Assembly: GCF_022682495.2 (NCBI RefSeq)
Contig: NC_071392.1
Coordinates: 85,080,797-85,144,796, forward strand
Source of the DNA: Desmodus rotundus
Taxonomy: Eukaryota > Chordata > Mammalia > Chiroptera > Phyllostomidae
Direction: 5' to 3'
Length of the DNA stretch: 64,000 bases
Shown here one piece after another: positions 13,119 through 23,881 of this stretch. A program made the translations under genes and the position numbers. A model generated the notes under the pieces. It did not search any database and had not been told where the DNA came from. It saw only the letters and a list, made by a program, of their open reading frames with translations. Within the stretch, counting starts at the first letter, position 1. The number at the start of each line of letters is the position of its first letter.

Positions 13119-13123
<5 letters not shown>
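13108..13123 (+). repeat. Target-site duplication, 3' side of the full-length LINE-1
   Basis: The 16-base CTGACTTGAACTTCTT abuts the element's poly(A) tail (poly-T on plus) and is repeated exactly at 19945-19960 at the other end. This is the signature of target-primed reverse transcription. The exact identity of the two copies points to a recent insertion. Confidence 0.93.
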
Positions 13124-13160
<37 letters not shown>

Positions 13161-13403
13161 GTTATTTAATTACAGTTGTATGCCTTTTCCCCCATCCCTT
13201 CACCCCACCCCAGGTGAACCCACTTCCCTCCCCCCTCTCCACCCTCCCCCTTGGATTTGTTCATGTGTCCTTTATAGTAGTTCCTGTAATCCCCTCTACC
13301 CACTGTCCCCGCCCCCACCCCCCACCCCCGCCCTTGCTATTGTTACATTGTTCTTAACTTCAATGTCTCTGGTTATATTTTGTTTGCTTTTTCCTTCTAT
13401 TGC

Positions 13404-16400
13404 TTATGTTCCAGTTAAAGGTGAGATCATATGGTATTTGTCCCTCACTTCCTGGCTTATTTCACTTAGCATAATGCTCTCCAGTTTCATCCATGCTGTT
13501 GCAAAGGGTATAAGCTCCTTCTTTCTCTCTGCTGCGTAGAATTCCATTGTGTAAATATACCATAGTTTTTGGATCCACTCGTTTGCTGATGGGCACTTCG
13601 GTTGCTTCCAGTATTTGGCTATTGTAAATTGTGCTGCTATGAACATTGGGGTGCACAGATTCTTTTGGATTGGTGTTTCAGTGTTCTTAGGGTATAATCC
13701 CAGCAGCGGAATTACTGGGTCAAAGGGCAGTTCCATTTTTAGTTTTCTGAGGAAATTCCATATTGTTTTCCACAGTGGCCTCACCAGTCTGCATTCCCAC
13801 CAACAGTGCACGAGGGTTCCCTTTTCTCCGCATCCTCTCCAACATTTGTTTGTGGATTTGTTTATGTTGGCCATTCTGACTGGTGTGAGATGATACCTCA
13901 TTGTGGTTTTAATTTGCATCTCTCTGATGGCTAGTGATGCTGAGCATCTTTTCATATGTCTCTGGGCCTTCTGTATGTCTTCCTTGGAGAAGTGTCTGTT
14001 GAAGTCCTTTGCCCATTTTTTAATTGGGTTGTTTGTCTTCCTGGAGTGGAGTCGTGTGAGTTCTTTATATATTTTGGAGATCAGGCCCTTGTCTGAGGTA
14101 TCATTGGCAAATATGCTTTCCCATACTGTTGGTTCTCTTTGTAATTTGGTGCTGTTTTCTTTAGCCATGCAGAAGCTTTTTATTTTGATGAGGTCCCATT
14201 TGTTTATTCTTTCCTTTATGTCCCTTGCTTTAGGGGATGTGTCTGTGAGGATGTTGCTGCGTGGAATGTCTGAGATTTTCCTGCCAATGTTTTCCTCAAG
14301 GACTTTTATGGTGTTACGGCTTATATTTAAGTCTTTTATCCATCTTGAGTTTATTTTCGTGTATGGCGTAAGTTGGTGATCGAGTTTCATTTTTTTGCAC
14401 GTAGCTGTCCAGATCTCCCAACACCATCTGTTGAAGAGACTGTTTTTGCTCCATTTTATGCTCCTGCCTGCTTTGTCAAATATTAATTGATCGTATAGAT
14501 TTGAGTTTATTTCTGGGCTCTCTATTCTGTTCCATTGGTCTATGAGCCTGTTTTTATGCCAGTACCAGGCTGTTTTGATTACCGTGGCCTTGTAATACAG
14601 TTTGATATCAGGTATTGTGATACCTCCTGCTTTGTCCTTCTTTCTCAAAATTGCTGCTGCTATTCGAGGTCGTTTATGGTTCCATATGAATTTCTGCAAT
14701 GTTTGTTCTATATCTGTGAAATATGTCATGGGTACTCTAATAGGGATTGCATTGAATCTATAAATTGCTTTGGGTAGTATGGCCATTTTGATGATGTTAA
14801 TTCTTCCAATCCATGAACATGGTACATGCTTCCATTTGTTTGTATCTTCCTTAATTTCTTTCTTCAGTGTTGTGTAGTTTTCTGAGTACAGGTCTTTTAC
14901 CTCCTTGGTTAGGTTTATTCCTAGGTACTTTATTTTTCTTGTTGCTATATCGAATGGGATTTTTTTCCAGATTTGTGTTTCTGCAGTTTCGTTGTTGGTG
15001 TACAGGAATGCCTTTGATTTCTGGGTATTGACTCTGTATCGAGCTATTTTGCCAAATTCATTTATTAGGTCGAGTAGTTTTTGAGTGGAGTCTATAGGGT
15101 TTTCCATGTACACTATCATGTCGTCTGCAAACAGTGACAGTTTCATTTCCTCCTTTCCAATTTGGATGCCTTTTATTGCTTTTTCTTGTCTGATTGCTGT
15201 GGCTAGGACTTCCAATACTATGTTGAATAGGAGTGGTGAGAGAGGGCATCCTTGTCTTGTTCCTGATCTTAGTGGGAAAGCTCTAAGTTTTTGTCCATTG
15301 AATGTGATGTTGGCTGTAGGTCTCTCATATATGGCCTTAATTATGTTGAGGACTGCTCCCTTTATTCCCACTTTGCTGAGTGTTTTTATCAGAAATGGGT
15401 GCTGTATCTTATCGAATGCTTTTTCCGCATCTATTGATATGATCATGTGATTTTTGTCTTTGCTGTTGTTGAGGTGATGTATTATGTTTATTGATTTGCG
15501 AATATTGTACCATCCTTGCATCCCTGGGATGAATCCCACTTGGTCATGGTGGATGATCTTTTTAATATATTGCTGGATGCGGTTTGCTAATATTTTGTTG
15601 AGAATTTTAGCGTCTATGTTCATCAGCGATATTGGCCTGAAGTTTTCTTTCTTCATTGTGTCTTTATCTGGTTTTGGGATTAGGATGATGTTGGCTTCAT
15701 AAAAAGAGTTTGGGAGTCTTCCATCAGTTTGGATTTTTTCGAATAGTCTGTGAAGGATAGGGGTTAGTTCTTCCTTAAATGCTTTGTAGAAATCTCCTGT
15801 GAAACCATCTGGTCCAGGGCTTTTGTGTGATGGGAGTTTCTTGATGACTGCTTCAATTTCCTTTGCTGATATTGGTCTGTTCAGGTTTTCTGCTTCTTCT
15901 TCAGTCAGTTTTGGAAGATTATATTTTTCTAGAAATGTGTCCATTTCATCTAGGTTTTCAAATTTCTTAGCATATAGGTCTTCATAGTAATTTCTTACGA
16001 TCCTTTGTATTTCTGTGGTATCAGTTGTAATCTCTCCACTTTCATTTCTAATTCTGTTTATTTGGATCCTCTCTCTTTTCTTCTTGATAAGCCTACTTAA
16101 AGGCTTGTCGATTTTGTTTATCTTTTCAAAGAACCAGCTCCTGGATTCATTGATCTTTAGAATTGTGCTTTTAGTCTCTATGTCATTTAGTTCTGCTCTG
16201 ATCTTGGTTATTTCCTTCCTTCTGCTTGCTCTGGGCTGTCTTTGTTGTTGTTCCTCCAGATCTTGTAGGCGTAGGGTTAGGTTGTTTGTGTGAACGGTTT
16301 CTAACTTCTTAAGGTAGGCCTGTATTGCTATGAACTTCCCTCTCAGGACTGCCTTTGCTGTGTCCCATAGGTTTTGGGTTGTTGTGAGTTCGTTTTCATT

Positions 16401-17225
16401 TGTTTCCAGGAAGTTTTTGATTTCTTCCCTAATCTCGTTCTTGACCCATTCATTGTTTAATAGCATGCTATTCAGTCTCCATGATTTTGAGTGTTTTGGG
16501 TTTTTACCCTCGGGGTTGGTTTCTAGTTTCAGACCCTTGTGGTCAGAGAAGATGCTTGATATGATTTCAATTTTCTTGAATTTGTTGAGGCTTGCTTTGT
16601 GTCCTATCATGTGGTCTATCTTTGAAAAAGTTCCATGGACACTTGAAAAGAATGTGTATTTTGCTTCTTTGGGATGAAAAGCTCTGTATATATCAGTTAA
16701 GTCCATTTCCTCTAGGGTATTGTTAAGTGACACAATATCTTTGTTAATCTTTTGTTTGGAAGACCTGTCCATTTTTGATAGTGGGGTGTTAAAATCCCCT
16801 ACTATAATTGTGTTGCTGTCAATATCTTTCTTGAAATCCTCCAAGATTTTCTTTATGTATTTGGGTGCTCCTATGTTGGGTGCATATATATTTATAATGT
16901 TTATGTCTTCTTGGTGGATTCTTCCTTTGAGTATTATGAAGTGACCTTCTGGGTCTCTCTTTATGGCCCTTCTTTGGAAGTCTATTTTGTCTGATATGAG
17001 TATTGCTACCCCTGCTTTTTTTTCCTGTCCGTTTGCTTGGAAAATTTGTTTCCAGCCCTTCACTTTCAGTCTGTGTAAGTCTTTTGTCCTGAGATGGGTT
17101 TCTTGTAGGCAGCATATGTGTGGGTCATGTTTTCTTATCCATTCAGCTGTTATATGTCTTTTGATTGGAGCATTTAATCCATTTACATTTAAGGTTATTA
17201 TCGATAGGTAGTTATTCATTGCCAT
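13404..17225 (-). CDS. LINE-1 ORF2p, endonuclease and reverse transcriptase
   Basis: This 1273-residue open frame encodes the LINE-1 replicase. Residues about 1-240 form the APE-type endonuclease, with ITLNVNGLN near the N-terminus, LQETHL at about 40-45 and a GDFNTPLS loop at about 143-150. The central reverse transcriptase shows [13 protein letters not shown], a [14 protein letters not shown] block and the catalytic FADD motif within [11 protein letters not shown]. The C-terminus carries the cysteine/histidine segment [18 protein letters not shown]. Length and motif order match mammalian ORF2p (about 1275 residues). No stop or frameshift is seen. A first methionine at 17225 lies 46 bases after the ORF1 stop, the usual dicistronic arrangement. 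Confidence 0.96.
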   Translation of the reverse strand: MAMNNYLSIITLNVNGLNAPIKRHITAEWIRKHDPHICCLQETHLRTKDLHRLKVKGWKQIFQANGQEKKAGVAILISDKIDFQRRAIKRDPEGHFIILKGRIHQEDINIINIYAPNIGAPKYIKKILEDFKKDIDSNTIIVGDFNTPLSKMDRSSKQKINKDIVSLNNTLEEMDLTDIYRAFHPKEAKYTFFSSVHGTFSKIDHMIGHKASLNKFKKIEIISSIFSDHKGLKLETNPEGKNPKHSKSWRLNSMLLNNEWVKNEIREEIKNFLETNENELTTTQNLWDTAKAVLRGKFIAIQAYLKKLETVHTNNLTLRLQDLEEQQQRQPRASRRKEITKIRAELNDIETKSTILKINESRSWFFEKINKIDKPLSRLIKKKRERIQINRIRNESGEITTDTTEIQRIVRNYYEDLYAKKFENLDEMDTFLEKYNLPKLTEEEAENLNRPISAKEIEAVIKKLPSHKSPGPDGFTGDFYKAFKEELTPILHRLFEKIQTDGRLPNSFYEANIILIPKPDKDTMKKENFRPISLMNIDAKILNKILANRIQQYIKKIIHHDQVGFIPGMQGWYNIRKSINIIHHLNNSKDKNHMIISIDAEKAFDKIQHPFLIKTLSKVGIKGAVLNIIKAIYERPTANITFNGQKLRAFPLRSGTRQGCPLSPLLFNIVLEVLATAIRQEKAIKGIQIGKEEMKLSLFADDMIVYMENPIDSTQKLLDLINEFGKIARYRVNTQKSKAFLYTNNETAETQIWKKIPFDIATRKIKYLGINLTKEVKDLYSENYTTLKKEIKEDTNKWKHVPCSWIGRINIIKMAILPKAIYRFNAIPIRVPMTYFTDIEQTLQKFIWNHKRPRIAAAILRKKDKAGGITIPDIKLYYKATVIKTAWYWHKNRLIDQWNRIESPEINSNLYDQLIFDKAGRSIKWSKNSLFNRWCWEIWTATCKKMKLDHQLTPYTKINSRWIKDLNISRNTIKVLEENIGRKISDIPRSNILTDTSPKARDIKERINKWDLIKIKSFCMAKENSTKLQREPTVWESIFANDTSDKGLISKIYKELTRLHSRKTNNPIKKWAKDFNRHFSKEDIQKAQRHMKRCSASLAIREMQIKTTMRYHLTPVRMANINKSTNKCWRGCGEKGTLVHCWWECRLVRPLWKTIWNFLRKLKMELPFDPVIPLLGLYPKNTETPIQKNLCTPMFIAAQFTIAKYWKQPKCPSANEWIQKLWYIYTMEFYAAERKKELIPFATAWMKLESIMLSEISQEVRDKYHMISPLTGT

Positions 17226-17271
17226 TATTTCCTACCTGTGTTCCTCTGTCTTTCTCTTTTCCTTCCTTTCC

Positions 17272-18204
17272 TTAAAGCAGTCCCTTTAGCATCTCTTGCA
17301 GAGCTGGTTTGGTGGAGCTGTATTCTTTTAGACTTCTTTTGTCTGGGAAGCTCTTTATTTGGTCTTCTATCTTGATTGAGAGCCTTGCTGGGTAAAGTAG
17401 TCTTGGTTGGAGGCCTCTGGTTCTCATTACTTGGAATATTTTTTGCCATTCTCTTCTGGCTTGGAGCGTTTCCATTGAGAAGTCAGTTGCTAACCTTATT
17501 GGGGCTCCCTTGTATGTTACTTCCTTTTTCTCCCTTGCTGCCTTTAAGATCCTCTCTTTGTCTTGGAAATTTGCCATTTTAATTATGATGTGTCTTGCAG
17601 TGGGTCTCTTTGGGTTCCTCTTGTTTGGGACTCTCTGTGATTCCTGGATTTGGGTGACTTTTTCTCTCCTCAGATTAGGGAAATTTTCCATCATTACTTT
17701 TTCAAACAGGTTTTCTATCCCTTGCTCTTCTTCTTCTCCTTCTGGTATTCCTATTATACGGATATTGTTACGTTTCATGTTGTCCTGCATTTCCCTTATT
17801 GCCTCTTCATTCTTTCTGAGCCTCTTTTCCTTTTCTTGCTCCTTCTGGGTGTTTTTTTCTACTTTATCCTCCAGCTCGCTGATCCGATCCTCTGCTTCAT
17901 CAAGTCTGCTTTTAATTCCTTCTACTGTGTTCTTCAATTCAGAAATTGTATTCTTCATTTCCTCTTGGCTCTTGTTGATAGTTTCTATTTCCTTTTTCAT
18001 GTTGATATAGTTTGCAGTGAGTTCATTGTAGTTTCCTTGTAGTTTCTGGTAGTTCTCTTTGAGCTCAGAGAGCTCAGTGAGCTTCCTGATGACCATTGCT
18101 TTGAACTCAGTATCTGATAGTTGACTTGCCTCTTTTTCGGTTAGTATTCTTTCTGAGACTTCCTCCTTTCCTTTCATTTGGGAATTGTTTCTTTGTCTTC
18201 CCAT
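17272..18204 (-). CDS. LINE-1 ORF1p, nucleic-acid chaperone
   Basis: This 310-residue open frame encodes the trimeric RNA-binding protein of LINE-1. The N-terminal third (about residues 35-135) is rich in heptad-like Leu/Ile/Glu/Lys (KLTELSELKENYQKLQGN) and forms the coiled coil. The RRM domain follows, marked by NIRIIGIPEGEEEEQGIENL. The C-terminal domain contains RPTARHIIIKMANFQDKER and ends in PALQEMLKGLL. Length is somewhat short of human ORF1p (338 residues) but typical of other mammals. It is uninterrupted. Confidence 0.94.
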   Translation of the reverse strand: MGRQRNNSQMKGKEEVSERILTEKEASQLSDTEFKAMVIRKLTELSELKENYQKLQGNYNELTANYINMKKEIETINKSQEEMKNTISELKNTVEGIKSRLDEAEDRISELEDKVEKNTQKEQEKEKRLRKNEEAIREMQDNMKRNNIRIIGIPEGEEEEQGIENLFEKVMMENFPNLRREKVTQIQESQRVPNKRNPKRPTARHIIIKMANFQDKERILKAAREKKEVTYKGAPIRLATDFSMETLQARREWQKIFQVMRTRGLQPRLLYPARLSIKIEDQIKSFPDKRSLKEYSSTKPALQEMLKGLL

Positions 18205-18419
18205 TGTTTGTGAGGCTCTTCTTGTTGGCCTCTGCTTCTTAAATTGCTTTGTTCTGAATCCCTGGGTTTATGATATGAACTTCTATGGTAGAATGCCAAT
18301 GGGATTCGGTGGTGCTGTCTCCTTACTCTCCTGTGCCCACTGGTCTTGAGCTGACGTTTATGTGTTTAACACGGTCTAACTCTAGTCTTTTCAGCACTCC
18401 AGGTTTTGTTGTCGCACCT

Positions 18420-18775
18420 GTGGGAAAAATAGAAAGGGGGGGAGAAAGAAAAGGAAAAAACAAACAAACAAACAAACAAAAAAAAAAAACAAAAAACCAA
18501 AGATGGGAAGGAGGGAAAAAGGAAATAGGAAAGGAGGAAAGGAAGGAAGGAGGGAAGAAGGATTAAAGAAAGATCGGAGGCAAGATAAGAAGGAATTTTA
18601 ACAAAAATTAAAACATAGAAATAGATAAAAGAAGGCAGGAAGAAGACATAAAAATGGTAAAGGATGGGAGGAAGAAGGAATGAAAGAAAAAAAAGAGAGA
18701 GAGAGGAAGAAGGAGTTCAGGGGGAAAGGAAAAGGAAAAAAAAAAAAAAAGAAAAGGGAAAAAAAAAAATCTTCT
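18420..18775 (+). repeat. Purine-rich/AAAC low-complexity tract in the LINE-1 5' UTR
   Basis: The plus strand shows runs of AAACAAAC, GGAAGGAGGG and poly-A, which are poly-pyrimidine in LINE-1 sense. It sits between ORF1 and the CpG-rich promoter region and belongs to the element's 5' UTR. Open frames of Lys/Glu or Phe/Ser/Leu composition here are low-complexity artefacts. Confidence 0.8.
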
Positions 18776-19944
18776 GTTGGCTTTAAACCATTCAGGTTAT
18801 TTCTGCTGTTGTCCTGTCTGTGCAACGGGAGGGGGTGGTTGGAAGGATTGGTTTCACTTTTCTTCCTTCCTGGGTCACACTCTTCACTGTTTTGTAGGTG
18901 TGGTCCCTGGCAGGCAATCAGGCCGTTGATCAGCCAATCCAGCAGCTTTGTTCTTGGGACTCTCGAGTGGCCGCTCCAGCCGCTTTGGCTCCGGACGCGT
19001 GCGCGCGCAGCAGGGGAATCCAGCCGCTTCGGGTTTGTGACGTTATTTGGGCTCTGAGCGCGCAGCCGGCCGACCAATCGAGCCGCCCAGGCTAGGGAGG
19101 CTGGCGCGCTGCAAGCTGCTGGTTCAGCCGCCTTGGTGTTACGACTCTCGCCAGCCCCTTTGTGCTTGGGAAGTGCGCATCCAGCCGGCCCTACGCTTGG
19201 TGAGCGCGCAGCCCGCCGCGGAGCCAGAGGCTCTACGCTTGGGGGCCCGATCCAGCCGCCCGGGGCTTGAGACTCTCGGGTGGGCGGGGCCGCCCTGGGA
19301 CCGAATCACGCGGTACTCGGTTCCGAGGTTTTGGGTCTGTGGGTGGAGCAGCTAGTCTCTGCTCCAAAAGATCTCGGAGGTTTCAGGTGTGGGCGCCGCT
19401 CCGGGGTTTCAGGTATGGGCCCTGTTCGCTAATCTGCGCGCACGCGACCGCGCGCTACCGGACCTCAGGTGAGCGCCGGTGCTGCTTATCCCGCGTTCCG
19501 CGTTCGCAGTCCAGGGGCGGAGGGGGGAGGGGCGCCAGGGGCCTCGGCCACCACCGAGAGTTCTCTAACTAGCCCCTGAGTGTCTCTATTTTCTTTTTCT
19601 TTTTGAGAAATTCCTCCTTTTCAAGCCCCCCTGGTCCAATCAAGCACCTGGCTGCTCACAGCGCAGCCTGGCCCTCTCCCAGGACTCCTGCAGCAGCCCC
19701 TGCGCCAGGGCTGGCGCCTCTGCAGCCCTTGTACCGCGCGGTCCCGGTTCCCGGGGACCTTATTGTCCTTGAGCACTCTTCTTACCGTCAGATCTTTCAA
19801 TGTCCTCTATCTTTGGTCTCTAATCTTCGTATATGCTGGAGTACTGTTGGCTGTTCGCTCTGCTCCTCAGATCAGCTAGGTATTTCCCTGGCGCTGAGGG
19901 GAAGTGGATTCCGCTCCCACCTATGTTGCCGCCATCTTCCAATT

Positions 19945-19960
19945 CTGACTTGAACTTCTT
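19945..19960 (+). repeat. Target-site duplication, 5' side of the full-length LINE-1
   Basis: CTGACTTGAACTTCTT is identical to 13108-13123 and follows immediately after the GATGGCGGC-bearing 5' end of the element. It marks the original, pre-insertion locus. Confidence 0.93.
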
Positions 19961-20214
19961 GAAATAGTGAAGTTCAGTTGCTGACCCCTCTGTGTCTCCG
20001 CACTGTTATCTGTAAAACGCTGAGGTCGGAGAGGCGGGAGATCACTGGCTCCCGGACCTTCTGAAAAACGAGACCTCTTAATGTTAAAAAAGTTAGAGGA
20101 ACTTGAGATTCTAATCTCTGTTGATTACTAAGTGATAGACAATTAGAGAAAGATAAATGCTACGATTAATTGGATCATATTTTAATGGAATTTGAAACTT
20201 GCCATTGAATAATT

Positions 20215-20332
20215 GAAGTCCAGTTTACAAAGTGCTTACTCTGTGCCAAGTGTTACTCGAAGAACATTTCATGTGTTTTTAATTTATTCCTATGAAGTCA
20301 CTTTGGGTATTTTTTTAGAAATCATTTGCCCA
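20215..20332 (+). repeat. MIR-like SINE fragment
   Basis: The segment 'tttacaaagtgcttactctg' plus 'tgtgccaagtgttactcgaag' matches the MIR core pattern (tgtgccaggcactgttctaag). It is truncated by the adjacent bat SINE. The boundaries are approximate. Confidence 0.55.
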
Positions 20333-20337
20333 TTTTT

Positions 20338-20535
20338 TGGAAAGATTTTATTTATTTACTTTTTAGAGAAAGGGGAAGGGTGGGAGAAAGAGAAGGAGAG
20401 AAACGTCAATGTGTGGTTGCCTCTTATGTGGCCCCTACTGGGAACCTGGCTCACAACCCAGGCATGTGCTCTGACTGAGAATCAAACCTTTTGGTGTACG
20501 GGACAATGCTCCAACCGAGCCACCCAGACAGGGAG
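20338..20535 (-). repeat. Bat tRNA-derived SINE (VES-type)
   Basis: This is a reverse-orientation copy. The A-rich tail appears as 'aaagattttatttatttac', then the pyrimidine-rich region, and the tRNA-like head ends as 'gagccacccagacagggag' on the plus strand. A second copy in the opposite orientation follows 33 bases later, giving an inverted SINE pair. Confidence 0.85.
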
Positions 20536-20568
20536 AGCTGTTTGGCTTTTAAAAAGATTTACTGTATC

Positions 20569-20777
20569 CCTGGCTGGTGTGGCTCAGTGGATTGAATGCT
20601 GGCCTGTGAACCAAGGGGTTGCTGGTTCGTTTCCCAGTCAGGGCACATGCTTGGGTTGCTGGTCAGGTCCCTGGTGGGGGAGCGTGAGAGGCAACCGCAC
20701 ACTGATGTTTCTCTCCCTCTCTTTCTCCCACCCTTCCCCTCTAAAGATAAAGTTTTAAAAATCTTAAAGAAAAAAGA
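20569..20777 (+). repeat. Bat tRNA-derived SINE (VES-type)
   Basis: This is a forward copy beginning CCCTGGCTGGTGTGGCTCAG, with box-B-like GGTTCGTTTCC, a TCTCTCCCTCTCTTTCTCCC tract and an A-rich tail. It is tRNA-related in its first 70 bases. Confidence 0.9.
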
Positions 20778-21291
20778 TTTACATACATTTCAGAGACAGA
20801 GAAAGAACTTACAAGTTTTCTAAAGTAAACGCTCTAAGAAAATAAAGGGGAGGGAAGTACCTTCCCTTGTTTTTAACCAGGCCAGTTAAGTGTCTGATGT
20901 TGAATTTGTGCTCACTGTTTCAGAGCGGAACACGGGTAATTGGAGGTGAGATGAACGTCCGTTGTCCGCGGCCCAGTGTGGTCTGGCAGCAGCCTCTGCC
21001 CATAGGTGACTCAAGGGAAGAGGAGGGAGGTCTTCGTGTAATCTACAAGGGTCCTTTGGTAGCATTGAGATATTTCAGTCCCTTTCTAGGGACCTCTGGG
21101 GCACAGTGGGGAGGGTGTAGGGCCTTTTAGTGAAGGCACTCTGTGACCCCGGGGGAGTGTGCCTGTGGGGGGGCGGGGGCGAGTTGAGCCAGGAACTGAG
21201 AAACACTCTCCAGTTTGAGGTTGGAGTCTCAATGAGAAGATTGAGACCTTGTGTTTCCTGGAAAAGCCCCTCCCTTTTGAGAGTCAAGCCC

Positions 21292-21302
21292 AGTGAGTGT
21301 CA
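21292..21302 (+). promoter_or_regulatory. Candidate TCR-beta promoter decamer
   Basis: AGTGAGTGTCA lies about 100 bases upstream of the V leader ATG and resembles the conserved TCR beta V promoter decamer (AGTGAYRTCA) with one extra base. The position fits a V promoter, but the match is imperfect. Confidence 0.3.
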
Positions 21303-21397
21303 GCCACTAACTGCCACCTCACAGGCCAGGGTCCTGCTCTCCTGTCCCGCTGGCCCTGTCCCACAGCCCTGCTGGAGAGGACCTGTGCGTCCAGGGA

Positions 21398-22021
21398 ATG
21401 CCAGCACTTCCCATTCTGTGGGGCTGGGTGCTTGTGGCTGCCGTGAAGACAGGTCAGAGCCGGGCAGAGAAAGCCACTCAATAGGTGGATGGAGCAAAGG
21501 CAGGACCGGGTCCTTGGAGCACCAGGAGGCACAGAAGGTTTTGCTCCCTGGTCCCAGCCTGGCCCAGGTCCTCCCAGACATAGCCTCTTGTCCTGATAAA
21601 GTATCCTTTCTGTTCCCAGATGCCTCCTATTGACAAATCCCATCTTTAGGATTTGGCTGCCCTAGTTATTTCTGGGGGTGACCCCCACCCCCACCACCTC
21701 CAGCCTCACCTGCCTGTGTATTTCAGGTGCCACCACAAGCTTGGTGGGGCAAAGGCCCAAGTGGGCCCTGGTGCATCGCGGACAGGCCCAAACGCTGCAA
21801 TGCTTTCTGAAGGACACCCAGTGCTCCTGGATGAGCTGGTACCAACAGGATCTCCAGGGGCGGCTCCAGGTGCCGGCCAGCCTGTGACTTTCTGGGGACA
21901 AGGAGGTGGTACCCCTTCCTGGAGCAGATTGCCAGGACACGTGCATCGATGATGAGGTGCTGAGGCTGCACGTGGCCAGTGTGACACAGGACAGCACCCT
22001 GTGCTGCAGCTGCAGCTCAGA
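21398..22021 (+). pseudogene. TRBV1: TRBV1-like T-cell receptor beta variable segment, one in-frame stop
   Basis: The segment encodes a TCR beta V domain. The leader exon 21398-21452 gives MPALPILWGWVLVAAVKT and ends in phase 1 at a GT donor. A 274-base intron ends in tgtgtatttcag. The V exon is 21727-22021. It shows the first cysteine in QTLQC, the conserved Trp and framework 2 in WMSWYQQ, and the C-terminal LHVASVTQDST region leading to the second cysteine and a CSCSSD start of CDR3. The CQD...LHV spacing resembles TRBV1 of other mammals. TGA at 21885-21887 interrupts framework 2/CDR2, and the tyrosine normally before the second cysteine is a cysteine. Everything else is open and the recombination signal is well formed. 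I therefore call it a recent or possibly allelic pseudogene. It is on the opposite strand from its protein-coding neighbours. Its identity as TRBV1 rests on position and motif similarity. Confidence 0.86.
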
Positions 22022-22060
22022 CACCGTGAGAAACCCTCCTGGGACACATGAATGAAAACC
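22022..22060 (+). other. V-side recombination signal sequence, 23-bp spacer
   Basis: Heptamer CACCGTG (22022-22028) abuts the V exon. A spacer of exactly 23 bases (22029-22051) is followed by nonamer ATGAAAACC (22052-22060). Consensus is CACAGTG and ACAAAAACC, so there is one heptamer mismatch, at position 4, and the nonamer is close. The 23-base spacer is the class expected for TRBV segments. It should still be recognisable by RAG1/RAG2. Confidence 0.88.
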
Positions 22061-23880
22061 TCCCGGGTTCCCGCCCATGGGCCCAAGTTCCTCCTCCTCT
22101 GCTCCTACAGCACGCTTGTCCCGCCCCAGGTCCTCCCTTCTGGCCTCTTTACTGCACGCTGACTCGGCCTGCACAGCACAGGGGTGGCCCACAGGCTCTG
22201 AAGGACTCGCCTGCAGACCTTGGCTCTGCCCCCTGTGAGCTGCAGAGAAGACATCCTCTCTCTGAAACTCAGTTTCTGAGTCTGTACAGATAGCTCTACC
22301 CAGCTCAGGGGCCCTGCGAGGATTAAACACCCCAGTTCAGACAAAGCCTTTAGTATATGACACAGGCACACAGGAAGCACTGAATGAGCACTAGCTCTTG
22401 TCCACACAGTCTGCATACAAGAAACAAGCATATTGCTTTTCATAACGGTCTCAACGCCCAGAGGTCACTGGAAAGAAACCTGGAGGAATTCTGGGAGCTC
22501 AGACACGGGAAGAATGAATGTCTCAATCTATGGCCCCCACTCACACCCCTGGAATAAAGAAACACCCACTTTTCCAACTAGATCCCCATTTTCAGTGCTC
22601 ACCACCGCCTCAGCTTCTCATACCCCTATCTCAGATTGATCAGTATTTAAAAGTAAGATCCTCATAGAGGGCCTAACTTGGCAAGGTCCAGGATCCGGAA
22701 TCCACAGCAGAGGGCTTACCCAACACCTTTTAAAAAGCCAGGGCTCAGGGCTGTCTCTGCCCCTGGAGTCAGGGGAGGGCAGGGCTAAGCCAGACCCCGC
22801 AAATATCTGGGAACCAGCAGCCAGGAGGTGCATTGTGGGAGAGGCCCAGATCCTGAGACCTCTGCAGAGCCGGGAGGCAGGTATGGCTACAGGAGCAGAG
22901 CCACTCTGCTTCCAGTTCGGAGCTTCTCCATCCCAAAGGAGCAGGTAACTGGGATGCGAGATGGGCGTGCGTGAAGAGGAGGCATTGCAAAGGTACTGCG
23001 GGCTCTCATGGTGGGGTGGGTCGTTGTGCAGAGGGGCTTCAAGTGCTCTTTCCTCTGCACTTGTGTAGAGGGGGGCTCTTTTTCCATTTGGGGGCACCAT
23101 CTGCTCACAGTTTGCCAAGATCTGCACAGACAGAGGGCCTGCGATCAGTCACGGACAGGTGTTGCTCTTCTCTCTCAGCCCCCTCTCAGGTGTTGTGGGG
23201 AACACCCGCTCAGCTCTAGAGGGAAAGACACTAGCGGGAGGAGGTCTAGAGGCTGTGTTCTCACCTTCCTCCAGGAAGAACACCTTTATTTTAGAACACC
23301 TTCACTGGGAGGCCCTTGGCCACCGAGAGGCTGTTTAATACCGAGGAGATGGCAGGCCAGAGAGGCCCTAGGCAACCTGCTTTTCTTTAAAAATTGAGGC
23401 CCCCTTCTGGTAACTCTTGAAACTACTACAGCCCAGCATTTGTGGTTGGAGTGACCCACCATTCCTCTGATGGGTCCCCTTTAACCTCGGTCCCTGAGAT
23501 CTCCGAGGTGCAGTTCTGCTCACCTAATACCATTGCCCACCCTTGGTTCCATGGTGATTAGCCCCCCAGACTGACAGATGCTAGGGGTTTGAACAACGCT
23601 TTTTGTTGCTGTGCTTGGTACATCTTTTAATCCATTGTTTACAGTCTGGTTGTGCTTCGCCATCCAACCTGAGAATGTCTTGCTTTTTAAATTTTTAAAA
23701 TTTTTTTCAATTACAGTTGACATTGAATTTTGTCTTTAACAAACAGTGCTTTTTCATTGAGTGAGTTGTGCTCTCTAACCCCTCGTACTGAGGTACTCAG
23801 ATAGGAAATACCTATGTGATGGCAGTCTCCTGTCTTTAGGTTGATAGGAGTGCTTTGCCCATGTCATTACAGAGTATTTG
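22061..23880. other. Non-coding DNA downstream of the TRBV segment
   Basis: No further V segment, exon or RNA gene is apparent. A MIR-like trace (ctcagtttctgagtctgtac) occurs at about 22265-22330, and a short LINE-1 3' end trace (caattacagttgacattgaa) at about 23690-23740. The remaining open frames lack domain signatures. Confidence 0.6.
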
Positions 23881-23881
23881 C

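Larger units (their letters stand above)
13124..19944 (-). mobile_element. Full-length LINE-1, minus orientation, both ORFs open
   Basis: This is a complete 6.8-kb LINE-1 non-LTR retrotransposon. In sense order it has a 5' UTR of about 1.74 kb (19944-18205), ORF1 (18204-17272), a 46-base spacer, ORF2 (17225-13404), a short 3' UTR and a poly(A) tail of about 25 bases. The 5' end carries an AAGATGGCGGC motif, the YY1-type site seen at the start of many LINE-1 promoters. The 5' UTR combines a CpG-rich part (about 18980-19560) with a long sense-strand pyrimidine tract (about 18420-18775). Perfect 16-base target-site duplications flank the element. With both frames uninterrupted it may be a potentially mobile copy. 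The intactness is seen directly; activity is inferred. Confidence 0.96.

Noticed and set aside
13159..18042. Many plus-strand open frames of 60-166 codons across the LINE-1
   Set aside because: They are antisense shadows of ORF1 and ORF2 with no independent homology or start context.
18598..19077. Lys/Glu-rich and Phe/Ser-rich open frames
   Set aside because: They are produced by the low-complexity pyrimidine tract of the LINE-1 5' UTR, not genes.
20569..20777. tRNA gene at SINE heads
   Set aside because: The tRNA-like box A/B sequences are part of tRNA-derived SINEs with A-rich tails and do not fold as complete tRNAs.
21653..22330. Alternative open frames of up to 222 codons across the V exon
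   Set aside because: They are out of frame with the TRBV landmarks. The V exon frame is fixed by its splice acceptor, its conserved Cys and Trp residues and its recombination signal.
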